This document shows, in pieces, positions 15,592 to 24,093 of a DNA stretch of 49,692 nucleotides (positions are counted from its first letter, which is position 1; each line of letters begins with the position of its first letter). Location: assembly GCA_021648845.1 (NCBI GenBank), contig JAKJHY010000036.1, forward strand, positions 1-49,692, read 5' to 3'. Under the pieces are notes generated by a model, which was given only the letters and a program-made list of their open reading frames with translations, ran no database searches and was not told the origin of the DNA. The DNA is from Mycobacterium sp. MBM. Lineage in GTDB: Bacteria; Actinomycetota; Actinomycetes; Mycobacteriales; Mycobacteriaceae. The position numbers and the translations under genes were made by a program.

Positions 15592-16652
15592 ACGCGGTCG
15601 CAGGCGCAGTCGAACTCGCCCTCCAGACCAAGCGGCAGATCGGCGCCGTGGAAGATACCGCCGCCCGCGGTGGTCCGGGACAATGCGTCGGCAGCCAGGA
15701 CCATCGCCGCCCCGGTCCAGGTGGTGCGCTCCTCGGGCCAGCGCTTTCCGTCGGCGAACACCAGTCCGGTCCAATAGGATCCGTCCACTTCCCGCAGATG
15801 CTGCATGGCTGCGAACTGCTCCATCGCACGATGTCGGTCGCCGACCACATCGAGCGCCATCACCAGCTCACAGGTCTCAGCGCCGGTCACCCACGGCCGG
15901 TGATCGACACACCGGATACCCAGACCGGGGACCACGAAGTCGTCCCAGCGCGATGCGATGCGGGCATGAGCGCCCGCCCCCCGGACGGCGCCGGTGAGCA
16001 CCGGGTAGTACCACTCCATCGCATGAGTGTCCTTGGCGGCGAACAATTCCGGATGTTCGGCGATCGCATGCCCGAGCGCGCCGACGGCCACCTCCCATTC
16101 GGGCTGCGGGTCGTCGAGATAGTTCGCCAGCGCCAGAGCACACCGGATGCTGTGGTAGATGCTCGCGCAGCCGGTCAGCAGCGCCTCGTCCATCATCCCG
16201 GCATCGCTTTTGGCCCAGCTGATCTGACCGCCCGGCAGTTGCATGCTGAGCACCAGCTCGATGGCCCGGCTCACCGTCGGCCACATCTGCACGGCGAACC
16301 GCCGGTCCTCGGTGATGAGAACGTGATGCCACACACCGGTGGCGATATAGGCGCAGAAGTTGCTGTCGGTATTGGCATCCTCGACGACACCGTTGCGTAA
16401 CTGGATCGGCCAGGAACCGTCGGCCCGTTGCGTCCTTCGACACCAGTCGAATCCGGCGCGGGCCGGTTCGAGAAGCCCTGCAACGGTCAGCGCCATCAGA
16501 TTCTCCACGTGATCCCACGGGTCGGTGTGTCCACCGACCGACCAGGGAATCGCGCCGTCGGACTCCTGGGTGTCGGCAATGGACCGAGCCGTCTGCAGGC
16601 ACTGCTGGGGCGTCAGCACACCGGCAACACCGGGAATCTCGTGGCGGCGCAT
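15588..16652 (-). CDS. Prenyltransferase/squalene-cyclase-like alpha-alpha toroid protein
   Basis: A 354-residue soluble protein built of helix pairs with the repeats of the terpenoid cyclase/prenyltransferase toroid fold: T-Q-E-S-D-G-A-I-P-W, T-Q-R-A-D-G-S-W-P-I and a C-terminal V-D-G-S-Y-W-T-G. No D-x-D-D cyclase motif and no membrane segment is visible, so it need not act on prenyl groups; a six-hairpin glycosidase-like or binding role is possible. An upstream GGAGG supports the ATG. It is the last gene of the leftward operon, 6 nt after the methyltransferase. Confidence 0.7.
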   Translation of the reverse strand: MRRHEIPGVAGVLTPQQCLQTARSIADTQESDGAIPWSVGGHTDPWDHVENLMALTVAGLLEPARAGFDWCRRTQRADGSWPIQLRNGVVEDANTDSNFCAYIATGVWHHVLITEDRRFAVQMWPTVSRAIELVLSMQLPGGQISWAKSDAGMMDEALLTGCASIYHSIRCALALANYLDDPQPEWEVAVGALGHAIAEHPELFAAKDTHAMEWYYPVLTGAVRGAGAHARIASRWDDFVVPGLGIRCVDHRPWVTGAETCELVMALDVVGDRHRAMEQFAAMQHLREVDGSYWTGLVFADGKRWPEERTTWTGAAMVLAADALSRTTAGGGIFHGADLPLGLEGEFDCACDRV

Positions 16653-16658
16653 GCGCTG

Positions 16659-17375
16659 CTACGCCTCCGGCTTTTCGAAATAGAGGGCGACGCTCTTACC
16701 GATCAACGGGTTCAACGCGGTTTCGGCCTGACGGGTCAGCCACGGTCGACTCATCATGTCCCACACCAACAGCTTGTGGTAGGCGGCCACCGCAGGGTGG
16801 TTCGGCTTGTCGACGCCGACTGCGCATTTCAGCCACCAGAATGGTGCGTGCAATGAGTGCGCGTGCTCGCGATGGGTGAACCGTAATCCGCGGTTCACGA
16901 TCTTGTCGCGCAGCTCATCTGCACGGTAGATGCGGATATGCCCGCCCTCGTTGGCATGGTACTCGTCCGAGAGCAGCCAGCACACCCTCTCGGGCAACCA
17001 GCGTGGCACCGTAACGGCAAGAGAGCCACCGGGTTTGAGCACTCTGACCAGCTCGGCGATGGCCGCGTCGTCCTCGGGAATGTGCTCCAGGATCTCCGAC
17101 GCGATCACACAGTCGAAACTCCCGTCCGGGTAGGGAAGCGCCAGCGCATCGCCCTTGACCGCCTCGGCGCGGGCCGAAGTGGGGGCTTCGCCCTGCTCCT
17201 TCATCGCGCTCAGGATGGCGTCGACATCGTTGAGGTCCTCGACGCTCTGGTCGAAGGCGATGACATCGGCGCCGCGCCGATAGGCCTCGAAGGAGTGCCT
17301 GCCGGCCCCGCAGCCCACATCGATGACCGATGTCCCGGGCCCGATTCCGAGCCGGTCGTAATCAACGGTCAGCAC
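16659..17375 (-). CDS. Class I SAM-dependent methyltransferase (Methyltransf_11 type)
   Basis: A 238-residue methyltransferase. Motif I is V-I-D-V-G-C-G-A-G-R-H (about 17-27), motif II is A-L-P-Y-P-D-G-S-F-D-C-V, and an E-I-L-E-H-I-P motif with V-L-K-P-G-G-S-L follows. The GTG start is inside the glycosyltransferase end (7-nt overlap) and has a GGAAAGGG site upstream. The region upstream in the same frame is not protein-like. It probably methylates the product of the adjacent glycosyltransferase or its lipid carrier, but no substrate can be named. Confidence 0.85.
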   Translation of the reverse strand: MLTVDYDRLGIGPGTSVIDVGCGAGRHSFEAYRRGADVIAFDQSVEDLNDVDAILSAMKEQGEAPTSARAEAVKGDALALPYPDGSFDCVIASEILEHIPEDDAAIAELVRVLKPGGSLAVTVPRWLPERVCWLLSDEYHANEGGHIRIYRADELRDKIVNRGLRFTHREHAHSLHAPFWWLKCAVGVDKPNHPAVAAYHKLLVWDMMSRPWLTRQAETALNPLIGKSVALYFEKPEA

Positions 17376-18628
17376 GCCGTCCGCCCTTTCCTCGTTTGTG
17401 CAGCAGTTCGCTCGATAGCCCGCTGATAGACGGCAACAGTTTGTGCCGCAACGGATTCCCAGCTGAAGACATCGAGCGCCCGGCGTCGTCCGGCGGCTCC
17501 GAGGCGGTGCCGCTCGGCCGGCGAGTCCAGCAGCTCGCCGAGGACGCCGGTCAGTTCCTCGATATCTGCCGGGCGGACCAGCCGCGCGCATTCACCCTCC
17601 TCGCCGAGCACCTCCGGCAGGGCCCCGGCCCGGCTTGCCACGATCGGCGTGCCGCTGGCCATCGCTTCCACCGCGGGTAGCGAGAAGCCTTCGTAAAGCG
17701 AGGGAATACATGCGATCTCGGCCGAGGCGAGCAGCTCCGCGAGCGCCTCGTCGGACAGGCCGCTGGAGACGTTGACGATATCGGAGATACCGAGTTCGGC
17801 GATCAGCTTCTCGGTCGGGCCATTGGGCTCCAGCTTGGAGACCAGCTGCAGATCCAGGTTGTGATGTGCGCGCAGCCGCGCCACCGAATGCAGCAGGTTG
17901 CCCACACCCTTGAGTGGCACGTCGGCGCTGGCAATCGCGATGATGCGCCCCGGCACCCGGTCCGCGGCGGGCTTGAACAGCTCGGTGTCCACTCCGAGGG
18001 GTACCACGTGCAGCTGATCATCGGTGACCCCGAAGTCCTCGGCGATATCGGCGGCCGAGGTCGATGACACGGTCAGCAGCTCCGGGATGGCACGCGCGAC
18101 CTTCTTCTGGGTCTCGGCGAACGCGTACCAGCGTCGTACCAGCGGCTTGCGCCACCATTTGGCGGCTGCCACCTCCAGGACCCGGTCGCGGGTGATCGGG
18201 TGGTGCACGGTGGCGACCACCGGCATACCACTCTTGGCGATGGTCAGCAGCGCCGAACCGAGGCTCTGGTTGTCGTGAATGACGTCGAACTCGTCACCGC
18301 GCTCGGCCATGATCCGCGCGACCCGCAGGCAGAACGTCTTGGGCTCGGGGAATCCCGCGGACCACATGGTGGCCAGCTCGAGCAGATCGATGCGGTCGCG
18401 GATCTCGCGGGGGTGCGGCACGCGAAACGGATCGGGCTCGCGATAGAGATCCAAACTCGGCACCTTGGTGAGCCGCACCCGCGGATCCAGCCCCTCCGGA
18501 TAGGGCTGGCCCGAGAACACCTCGACATCGTGCCCGAGCTCGGCGAGCCCTTGGGACAGGTAACGGACATAGACACCCTGGCCACCGCAATGAGTTTTGC
18601 TGCGATAGGACAGAAGAGCTATGCGCAC
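17369..18628 (-). CDS. Family 4 glycosyltransferase (GT-B fold)
   Basis: A 419-residue retaining GT4 enzyme that transfers a sugar from a nucleotide donor. The N-terminal acceptor domain has the G-G-Q-G-V-Y-V-R-Y-L loop. The C-terminal donor domain has the E-x7-E motif (Glu313 and Glu321 in E-G-F-S-L-P-A-V-E) and G-V-D-T-E-L-F-K-P near the domain linker. There is no membrane segment. A GTG start is used. It heads a three-gene leftward operon (glycosyltransferase, methyltransferase, toroid protein) whose promoter carries the TetR palindrome. The product could be a methylated glycolipid or polyprenyl glycoside; that is inference. Confidence 0.9.
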   Translation of the reverse strand: MRIALLSYRSKTHCGGQGVYVRYLSQGLAELGHDVEVFSGQPYPEGLDPRVRLTKVPSLDLYREPDPFRVPHPREIRDRIDLLELATMWSAGFPEPKTFCLRVARIMAERGDEFDVIHDNQSLGSALLTIAKSGMPVVATVHHPITRDRVLEVAAAKWWRKPLVRRWYAFAETQKKVARAIPELLTVSSTSAADIAEDFGVTDDQLHVVPLGVDTELFKPAADRVPGRIIAIASADVPLKGVGNLLHSVARLRAHHNLDLQLVSKLEPNGPTEKLIAELGISDIVNVSSGLSDEALAELLASAEIACIPSLYEGFSLPAVEAMASGTPIVASRAGALPEVLGEEGECARLVRPADIEELTGVLGELLDSPAERHRLGAAGRRRALDVFSWESVAAQTVAVYQRAIERTAAQTRKGRTAC

Positions 18629-18664
18629 GTCAGCTCAATCCGCTGAACTGCAGCGCAGGCATAC

Positions 18665-18685
18665 TGGACATGTGTCCAGACTATA
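18665..18685 (-). promoter_or_regulatory. TetR operator, copy 2, and -10 of the glycosyltransferase operon
   Basis: TGGACA-TG-TGTCCA (18665-18678) is a perfect inverted repeat with a 2-nt spacer. A TATAGT -10 box on the minus strand (18685-18680) abuts it. Compared with the copy at 14883, the minus strands share GTCTGGACAC(A/G)TGTCC directly after the -10, so one repressor probably controls both. Confidence 0.65.
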
Positions 18686-18979
18686 GTTCGACGGGCTAAC
18701 GGGCGCAACGCGGCCGCTCCCCGACCAAAGACCTGCGCACGGCGGCCACCCTATCGCTCAGTGGATCTTCTCCGTGGCCGCGCGCCGGCGCTGCAGCAAC
18801 ACCGCGGCGGCACCCCCACCGCTACCGCGCGCTCGGCTCCGGCGCACCGGCGCAGCCGCAGACCGGCCCAGTTCACCCGCCCGCGAGACGAACGCACCTG
18901 GTACCTCTGGTATCGGATAACCCTTTCTGGCAACATTACCGCCGGGTAATTCCGCGAGGTTCACAAACCGGGGGTGGGC
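18686..18979. other. Intergenic stretch with an ATTACC-N4-GGTAAT inverted repeat
   Basis: This gap of about 290 nt has no open frame with coding-like composition on either strand. Most of it is GC-rich without clear structure. Close to the downstream gene, ATTACC-GCCG-GGTAAT (18935-18950) is a perfect 6-bp inverted repeat, resembling the TACCC/GGGTA palindromes of copper-sensing CsoR/RicR repressors but with one C fewer per arm. It is the best candidate operator for the membrane/cupredoxin operon that begins at 18980. Confidence 0.45.
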
Positions 18980-20812
18980 ATGTCAGGCACGTTGCACGTG
19001 TTGGCGGAGGCGGGCACCGAAGGTGGCGGCGCCGATCTCGATCAGATCATCGGAGTCTCGGTTGCCACCGGGATCATCACGGCGGGACTGCTGTGGGTCG
19101 GCATCCTGCATCGGACGCGGCGGATCACCTGGCTGGACACCCTGGCCAACAAGGTCGGCACCAAGTTGCAGCGACCACCGTGGGTGGCGCTACCGACGCT
19201 GCTGTTCACCTCGACCATCATCTGCGCGATGTTCGGGTTCATCTGGGATGTCAGCCTGCACATCGGGAAGGGCCGCGATTCCGGCCCGCTGGCCAACCCG
19301 GCGCACTATTTCATCCTGGTGGGGCTGTTCCTGCTGTTCATCGCCGGATCGCTGGCCATCATCCTACCCTACGAGAAACCGGGTCCGGCCGCGCTGAGAA
19401 TCACCAGAACCTGGTACGCGCCCGTCGGCGGGGTGCTGATGGCCGCGTGCGGCCTGTACGCCCTCATCGGCTTCCCGCTCGACGACGTCTGGCATCGCAT
19501 CTTCGGGCAGGACGTCACACTCTGGGGTCCCACCCACCTGATGCTGATCGGCGGTGCGGGGCTGTCCCTGGTCGCCGTGCTACTGCTGGAACACGAGGGC
19601 CGGATCGCGATGGGGCCCGACGCCCAGGTCGCGCCTCGGAAGATCCTGCGGTACTTCGCCTTCGGTGGGCTTGTCATCGGCATGTCGGTGTTCCCCGTCG
19701 AATACGACTTCGGTATCGAGCAGTTCCGGTTGGTGCTGCACCCGATGTTGATCGCGGCCGCCGCGGCGCTGGCCCTGGTGGCGGCACGGATCACCCTCGG
19801 AAAGGGCGCCGCGCTGGCTGCCGTGCTGTTCGCGCTGCTGATCCGCGGCATCGTCGCGGTGGCCGTAGGTCCGGTACTCGGCGCCCCCTACAGCTGGTTC
19901 GCCCTCTACCTCGGCCCGGCCCTGGTAGTCGAATTGCTCGCGCTCACACCGCTTCTGCACCGACCCATCCTGTTCGGTGCCGTTGCCGGCGCCGGTATCG
20001 GCACTGTCGGCCTGTGGCTGGAGTCGTTCTGGATCGACGCGGTCTTCATGTACCCGTGGCCGGCCTCCATGTGGGTCGAGGCCCTGGTCACCTCGGTGCC
20101 GGTGGCCGTCCTGATGGGCATGTGCGGCGGGTTGCTGGCCACCGTGCTCACCGGTCGTGCCCTGCCCCGGCGTGCCGCGAGCGTCGGCATCGTGGCGCTG
20201 ACCGTGCTGAGCATTGGAGCCGCAGTGGGCAACGGCCTGAACATCTCGGTACCGGAGAACGCCACGGCCCAGATCACCCTCACCGAGCTGCCGGGCCCTG
20301 CCGGTCAACGGTTGGTCGGCGCCGATATTCGTTTCACACCAACCGATTTGATCAGCGATGACCCGGAATGGGTTTCCATGCTGTCGTGGCAGGGCGGCCT
20401 GGACAACGAACGCGGGCTGATCGTCGACAAGCTCGAGCGCGTGGGGCCCGGCCATTACCGCACCACCCGCCCGGTGCCGGTATGGGGCACCTGGAAGACC
20501 CTGGTGCGGGTGCAGGACGGCCGCACGATGGCCGCGGTGCCGGTGTTCCTGCCCGCCGACCCCGGCATCGGCGCCACCGAGTTGCCCGCCGAGGCCTCGA
20601 TGACACGGGAGCTCACCCAGGAGATCGAAATCCTGCAGCGCGAACGCAATCTGGATGTACCGAGCTGGCTGTTCACCGCGGCATCGATCGTGGTTCTGGC
20701 CTGCTCGCTGATCCTGATCGCGGCGCTGAGTTGGGGAGCCGGGCGAATCAATGACCGGGAGATGCGCGCCCGAGCGGACGCAAGGCCAAGACAACCCGTC
20801 CCACTCACGTGA
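18980..20812 (+). CDS. Large polytopic membrane protein with C-terminal extracytoplasmic domain
   Basis: A 610-residue membrane protein of no recognised family. About ten hydrophobic helices span roughly residues 20-425. A soluble segment of about 145 residues follows (starting N-I-S-V-P-E-N) and a last helix is near 575-595, so the soluble part probably faces outside. Several His residues sit in or near membrane segments (H-I-G-K-G, A-H-Y-F-I, D-V-W-H, P-T-H-L-M), which is consistent with metal or heme binding but not proof. A GTG six bases upstream is an alternative start. It is the first gene of a four-gene operon with 4-nt overlaps. Confidence 0.7.
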   Translation: MSGTLHVLAEAGTEGGGADLDQIIGVSVATGIITAGLLWVGILHRTRRITWLDTLANKVGTKLQRPPWVALPTLLFTSTIICAMFGFIWDVSLHIGKGRDSGPLANPAHYFILVGLFLLFIAGSLAIILPYEKPGPAALRITRTWYAPVGGVLMAACGLYALIGFPLDDVWHRIFGQDVTLWGPTHLMLIGGAGLSLVAVLLLEHEGRIAMGPDAQVAPRKILRYFAFGGLVIGMSVFPVEYDFGIEQFRLVLHPMLIAAAAALALVAARITLGKGAALAAVLFALLIRGIVAVAVGPVLGAPYSWFALYLGPALVVELLALTPLLHRPILFGAVAGAGIGTVGLWLESFWIDAVFMYPWPASMWVEALVTSVPVAVLMGMCGGLLATVLTGRALPRRAASVGIVALTVLSIGAAVGNGLNISVPENATAQITLTELPGPAGQRLVGADIRFTPTDLISDDPEWVSMLSWQGGLDNERGLIVDKLERVGPGHYRTTRPVPVWGTWKTLVRVQDGRTMAAVPVFLPADPGIGATELPAEASMTRELTQEIEILQRERNLDVPSWLFTAASIVVLACSLILIAALSWGAGRINDREMRARADARPRQPVPLT

Positions 20813-20961
20813 CCTATCAGGCCGATCATTCACTGCTGTTGGCACTGCCCGCATTCGCTCCGGCGGTGGTGGTCGCCGCGGTGGTGGCGTGGGTGGCCAT
20901 CCGGGATCGGCGCAACCCAGAACCCGATAACGACGAGCATCGAAACGAGGATACGGTTTGA
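20809..20961 (+). CDS. Small (50-residue) single-span membrane protein
   Basis: A GTG start overlaps the upstream stop (GTGA) and the TGA stop overlaps the next start (TTGA), so this frame fills the gap exactly. It encodes one strongly hydrophobic helix (L-L-L-A-L-P-A-F-A-P-A-V-V-V-A-A-V-V) followed by W-V-A-I-R-D-R-R and an acidic, polar tail of about 17 residues. Codon third positions are GC-rich, as in its neighbours. The topology suggests an accessory subunit of the membrane complex made by the operon. No family is recognised. Confidence 0.65.
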   Translation: MTYQADHSLLLALPAFAPAVVVAAVVAWVAIRDRRNPEPDNDEHRNEDTV

Positions 20962-21362
20962 GGAGACTGATCGTGGCGACGGTCGCGCTGACAGCGACGA
21001 TGCTCACCATGGCGGGTTGTTCGACGCCGGCCCAGGATTCCGCCGCGCCGGCGGACACCGCGGCGCCGAGCCTGTCCGATCAGCAGGCACCGCCGGAGCG
21101 GGTGGTCATCGACGTCACCATCGCCGACGGGCGGGTCACGCCGGTCAACCAACAGGTGCAAGCCACCGTGCGCCAACCGATCATCATCAGGGTCACCAGT
21201 GACGCCGACGACGAACTGCACGTGCACGCCACCCCAGATCACACATTCGCGGTGAAACCCGGCCCGCTGCAGTCCTTTCAGTTCGAGGTTGAGGTACCTG
21301 GCAAGGTCGATGTCGAGTTGCACCGGTTGCACCGCGTCGTCGCGACCATCACGGTGCAGTGA
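20958..21362 (+). CDS. Cupredoxin-like lipoprotein
   Basis: A 134-residue exported protein. M-R-R-L, a hydrophobic core and the lipobox L-T-M-A-G-C give a lipoprotein with Cys near residue 21. The mature domain is a beta-sandwich of cupredoxin type with D-E-L-H-V-H-A-T-P-D-H and V-E-L-H-R-L-H, the pattern seen in actinobacterial cupredoxin/EfeO-like proteins. The classical blue-copper Cys-His-Met loop is missing, so copper binding, if any, would use His residues. The TTG start is supported by GAGG 8 nt upstream and by the Arg pair it adds to the signal peptide. It overlaps both neighbours by 4 nt. Confidence 0.72.
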   Translation: MRRLIVATVALTATMLTMAGCSTPAQDSAAPADTAAPSLSDQQAPPERVVIDVTIADGRVTPVNQQVQATVRQPIIIRVTSDADDELHVHATPDHTFAVKPGPLQSFQFEVEVPGKVDVELHRLHRVVATITVQ

Positions 21363-22645
21363 CCACCGCGGTGGTCCTCGCCCACGGCCTGGGCGGCTCG
21401 GCCGATCTACCGATTCCGTTCACCTACGCGGTGGTCGGCGCCGCCTGGACACTGACCGCCACCTTCGCGGTCGTGGCATTGGCCTGGCGCACACCGCGTT
21501 TCGATCCCAGCACTCCCGGCAGGCCGCTGCCGCGCTGGGTGAGTGCCATCGTCGATGCGTCGGTGACCCGGTGGCTGATCGCCGCCGCGGGTCTGGCCTT
21601 TACCGTCTGGGTGGGCATCGCGGCCGTGACCGGACCACAGGATTCGGGTAATGCACTGCCCGGGGTCTTCTACGTCCTGCTGTGGGTGGGTCTGGTTGCG
21701 CTGTCGCTGCTTTTCGGACCGGTGTGGCGGGTGCTGTCGCCCGTGCGCACCGTCGCACGCCTACTGCGCTGCTCCCCGGACCGGTATATCCCGCGCCGGT
21801 TGGGCTACTGGCCCGCCGCGGCGGGGCTGTTCGCCTTCGTCTGGCTGGAGCTCGCCAGTCCGGATCCGGGATCGCTTACCGCGGTCAAGGTCTGGCTGCT
21901 GATCTACCTGGCGGTGACACTTGTCGGTGCGGTGCTGATCGGCCCGCGTTGGTGTGCGCACGCCGACCCGTTCGAGGTGTACAGCATGATCGCGTCCCGG
22001 TGTGCGCCGTGGCGCCGCAACGCCGACGGCCGTATCGCGATCGGCAACCCGTTCCATCATCTGCTGTCGTTGCCGGTGCGCCCCGGCACCGTGACTGTGC
22101 TGGCGGTACTGCTGGGATCCACCGCATTCGACAGCTTTTCGGCGCTGCCGTGGTGGCGCAATATCGTCGACGCACACACCACTGGGGGGTGGGACGCCAC
22201 CGTTCTCAAGACGGTGGGTCTCATAGTTTTCGTGCTCGCGGTCGCGGTGAGCTTCAGCCTGGCCGCCGGGGCGACCGGCGGGGTGGACCGCGAGGGCCGG
22301 CGTGCACTGCCCGGACTGATGGCGCATTCACTGATCCCGATCGTCATCGGCTACGTCTTCGCCCACTACCTCACCTACCTGGTCGAGAAGGGGCAACAGA
22401 CCTTCCACGCCCTCATCGGATCCCCGGACGCGCAGGTCCATTACCTGTTGTCCATGCATCCGTCGGTGCTGGCATCGATCAAGGTCGGGTTTGTGCTTCT
22501 CGGCCACGTGGCCGGCGTGATCGCCGCGCACGACCGCGCCCTGCGGGTACTGCCCAAGGGCCATCAGATGACCGGGCAGCTGGCGATGATGCTGGTGATG
22601 GTCGGCTACACATTCACCGGGCTGTACCTGCTCTTCGGTGGCTGA
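21359..22645 (+). CDS. Polytopic membrane protein, last gene of the cupredoxin operon
   Basis: A 428-residue protein with about ten hydrophobic helices and no recognised family. Conserved-looking features include G-P-R-W-C-A-H-A-D-P-F-E, a G-N-P-F-H-H turn, and H-S-L-I-P-I-V-I-G-Y-V-F-A-H-Y in a membrane segment. The His and Cys content suggests metal or heme handling. The GTG start overlaps the lipoprotein stop (GTGA). With the first gene of the operon it may form a two-component membrane complex served by the lipoprotein. Confidence 0.7.
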   Translation: MTTAVVLAHGLGGSADLPIPFTYAVVGAAWTLTATFAVVALAWRTPRFDPSTPGRPLPRWVSAIVDASVTRWLIAAAGLAFTVWVGIAAVTGPQDSGNALPGVFYVLLWVGLVALSLLFGPVWRVLSPVRTVARLLRCSPDRYIPRRLGYWPAAAGLFAFVWLELASPDPGSLTAVKVWLLIYLAVTLVGAVLIGPRWCAHADPFEVYSMIASRCAPWRRNADGRIAIGNPFHHLLSLPVRPGTVTVLAVLLGSTAFDSFSALPWWRNIVDAHTTGGWDATVLKTVGLIVFVLAVAVSFSLAAGATGGVDREGRRALPGLMAHSLIPIVIGYVFAHYLTYLVEKGQQTFHALIGSPDAQVHYLLSMHPSVLASIKVGFVLLGHVAGVIAAHDRALRVLPKGHQMTGQLAMMLVMVGYTFTGLYLLFGG

Positions 22646-22651
22646 GGGGAC

Positions 22652-22663
22652 TACGGTTGACGC
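22652..22663 (+). promoter_or_regulatory. Leaderless -10 of pncA
   Basis: TACGGT (22652-22657) is followed by 6 nt and then the pncA ATG. There is no ribosome binding site, so a leaderless transcript is expected. Confidence 0.55.
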
Positions 22664-23212
22664 ATGCGTGCACTGATCGTGGTCGATGTGCAGAAGGACT
22701 TCTGCGAGGGCGGGTCCCTGGCGGTGGACGGCGGCGCCGCCGTCGCGCGGGGTATCACCGAGCTGCTCAGCGATCACCATTACGACCACGTGGTGGCCAC
22801 GATGGACTTCCACATCGACCCTGGCGAGCATTTTTCCGACACTCCCGATTACCGGGTGTCCTGGCCCCGGCACTGTGTGGTGGGCACCCCCGGCGTCGAC
22901 TTCCACGAGAACTTCGATCCGGCGGCCGTACAGGCGGTCTTCACCAAGGGTGAATTTTCGGCCGCCTACAGCGGTTTCGAGGGCACCGATGCCGACGGCA
23001 CGACGCTGACGGACTGGCTGGCCCAGCGCGGCGTGGACAGTGTCGACGTGGTGGGAATCGCCACCGACTACTGCGTGCGGGCGACCGCGCTGGACGCCGC
23101 GGCGGCCGGGTTGAAGACCCGCGTGCTGCTACCGCTGTGCGCCGGAGTGGCCGCGGATTCGACTACCGAGGCGGTGGCGCTGATGCGGGCCCGCGGCGTC
23201 GAGGTCAGCTAG
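22664..23212 (+). CDS. pncA: Nicotinamidase/pyrazinamidase PncA
   Basis: A 182-residue cytosolic amidase that converts nicotinamide to nicotinate in NAD recycling and also activates the drug pyrazinamide. The catalytic triad is Asp8, Lys95 and Cys137 (in A-T-D-Y-C-V-R-A-T). The metal site is Asp48, His50, His56 and His70. All are offset by one from M. tuberculosis PncA (Lys96, Cys138, Asp49, His51, His57, His71). Every key residue is present, so it should be active. It follows the cupredoxin operon after 18 nt but has its own promoter. Confidence 0.96.
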   Translation: MRALIVVDVQKDFCEGGSLAVDGGAAVARGITELLSDHHYDHVVATMDFHIDPGEHFSDTPDYRVSWPRHCVVGTPGVDFHENFDPAAVQAVFTKGEFSAAYSGFEGTDADGTTLTDWLAQRGVDSVDVVGIATDYCVRATALDAAAAGLKTRVLLPLCAGVAADSTTEAVALMRARGVEVS

Positions 23213-23229
23213 CTCTATCCACGGTCGCT

Positions 23230-24039
23230 TCAGTCCGTCGGGCGAGTAGGGTCCACCGGGCGCCCGGTCCAACGCGGCTCGCGTCGTTGCACCAGCGCCC
23301 GTACCCCTTCTGCGGCATCCTCGTGTGCCATCAGCTGCAGGTGGATCTCGGTCTCGCGCGCCTCCACCTGCTCACGGGTGAGATCGAACGAATCCCACAG
23401 CAGCCGCTTGCTCGCCGCCACCGACATCGGTGCGGTGTTCACGGCGATGTCACGGGCGACCTCCAGCGCCGCCGGCAGCACCTCGTCGGCGGGCAACACC
23501 CTGCTACCCAATCCGAGCGCGACCGCCCGGTGGCCGTCGAACGTCCCTCCTGTCAAGAGGATCTCGGCGGCGTTGGCAATCCCCACCAACCGCGGCAGCA
23601 CCCAGTGCGAGTAGGCATCTCCGAGCACCCCCCGGCGCACCTGCACCACCCCGTACGCGGCATCGGCGGCAAAGAACCGGATATCGCATTGCAGCGCCAG
23701 CGTCAGGCCCAGCCCGATCGCGTGACCGTTGACCGCGGCGATCACGGGTTTGGCCAGCGTCCACACCGGCACGGGAAAGCCGGCCGCGCTGAAGCCCTCG
23801 CCCGGCGCGGTGAAGGTGCGCACACCCGCACCGAGGTCCGCGCCCGCGCAGAACGCGGGCGGGGTGCCGGTCAGCACGATGGCGCGGATGTCGTCGGCGG
23901 CGTCGCAGCGCGTCAGCGCATCGGCCAGTTCCGCAGGCATCCCGTCACCGACGGCATTGCGCCGGTCGGGACGGTTCAGCGTGACGGTGGCGACCCCGGC
24001 GTGCACGGTGGTCAGCAGCGTTCGGTACTCGGGCAGCAC
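23230..24039 (-). CDS. Enoyl-CoA hydratase/isomerase (crotonase) family
   Basis: A 269-residue crotonase-fold enzyme of acyl-CoA metabolism. R-P-D-R-R-N-A-V-G is in the first strand region, the oxyanion-hole segment is P-P-A-F-C-A-G-A-D-L-G-A-G, and a second loop reads R-R-G-V-L-G-D. Position Gly in the second catalytic region replaces the Glu pair of true hydratases as far as can be judged, so isomerase or another activity is possible. An AAAGGA site precedes the GTG. It is divergent from the MarR gene and shares that control region. Confidence 0.85.
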   Translation of the reverse strand: MLPEYRTLLTTVHAGVATVTLNRPDRRNAVGDGMPAELADALTRCDAADDIRAIVLTGTPPAFCAGADLGAGVRTFTAPGEGFSAAGFPVPVWTLAKPVIAAVNGHAIGLGLTLALQCDIRFFAADAAYGVVQVRRGVLGDAYSHWVLPRLVGIANAAEILLTGGTFDGHRAVALGLGSRVLPADEVLPAALEVARDIAVNTAPMSVAASKRLLWDSFDLTREQVEARETEIHLQLMAHEDAAEGVRALVQRREPRWTGRPVDPTRPTD

Positions 24040-24064
24040 TGGCGGTCCTTTCGCTCCGCGTCAA

Positions 24065-24093
24065 TATATCTGTAGCAGAGGTATTATTTCCCG
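24065..24093 (+). promoter_or_regulatory. MarR operator and leaderless promoter
   Basis: TATATCTG-TAG-CAGAGGTA (24065-24083) is an inverted repeat matching at 6 of 8 positions per arm. It lies just before and partly over a TATTAT -10 (24082-24087), which is 6 nt from the MarR ATG. The position suits autorepression and possibly control of the divergent crotonase. Confidence 0.5.

Noticed and set aside
18758..18964. A 68-codon frame on the minus strand in the gap before the cupredoxin operon
   Set aside because: Third-position GC is low for this genome, the end is Arg-rich low complexity, and no ribosome binding site is seen.
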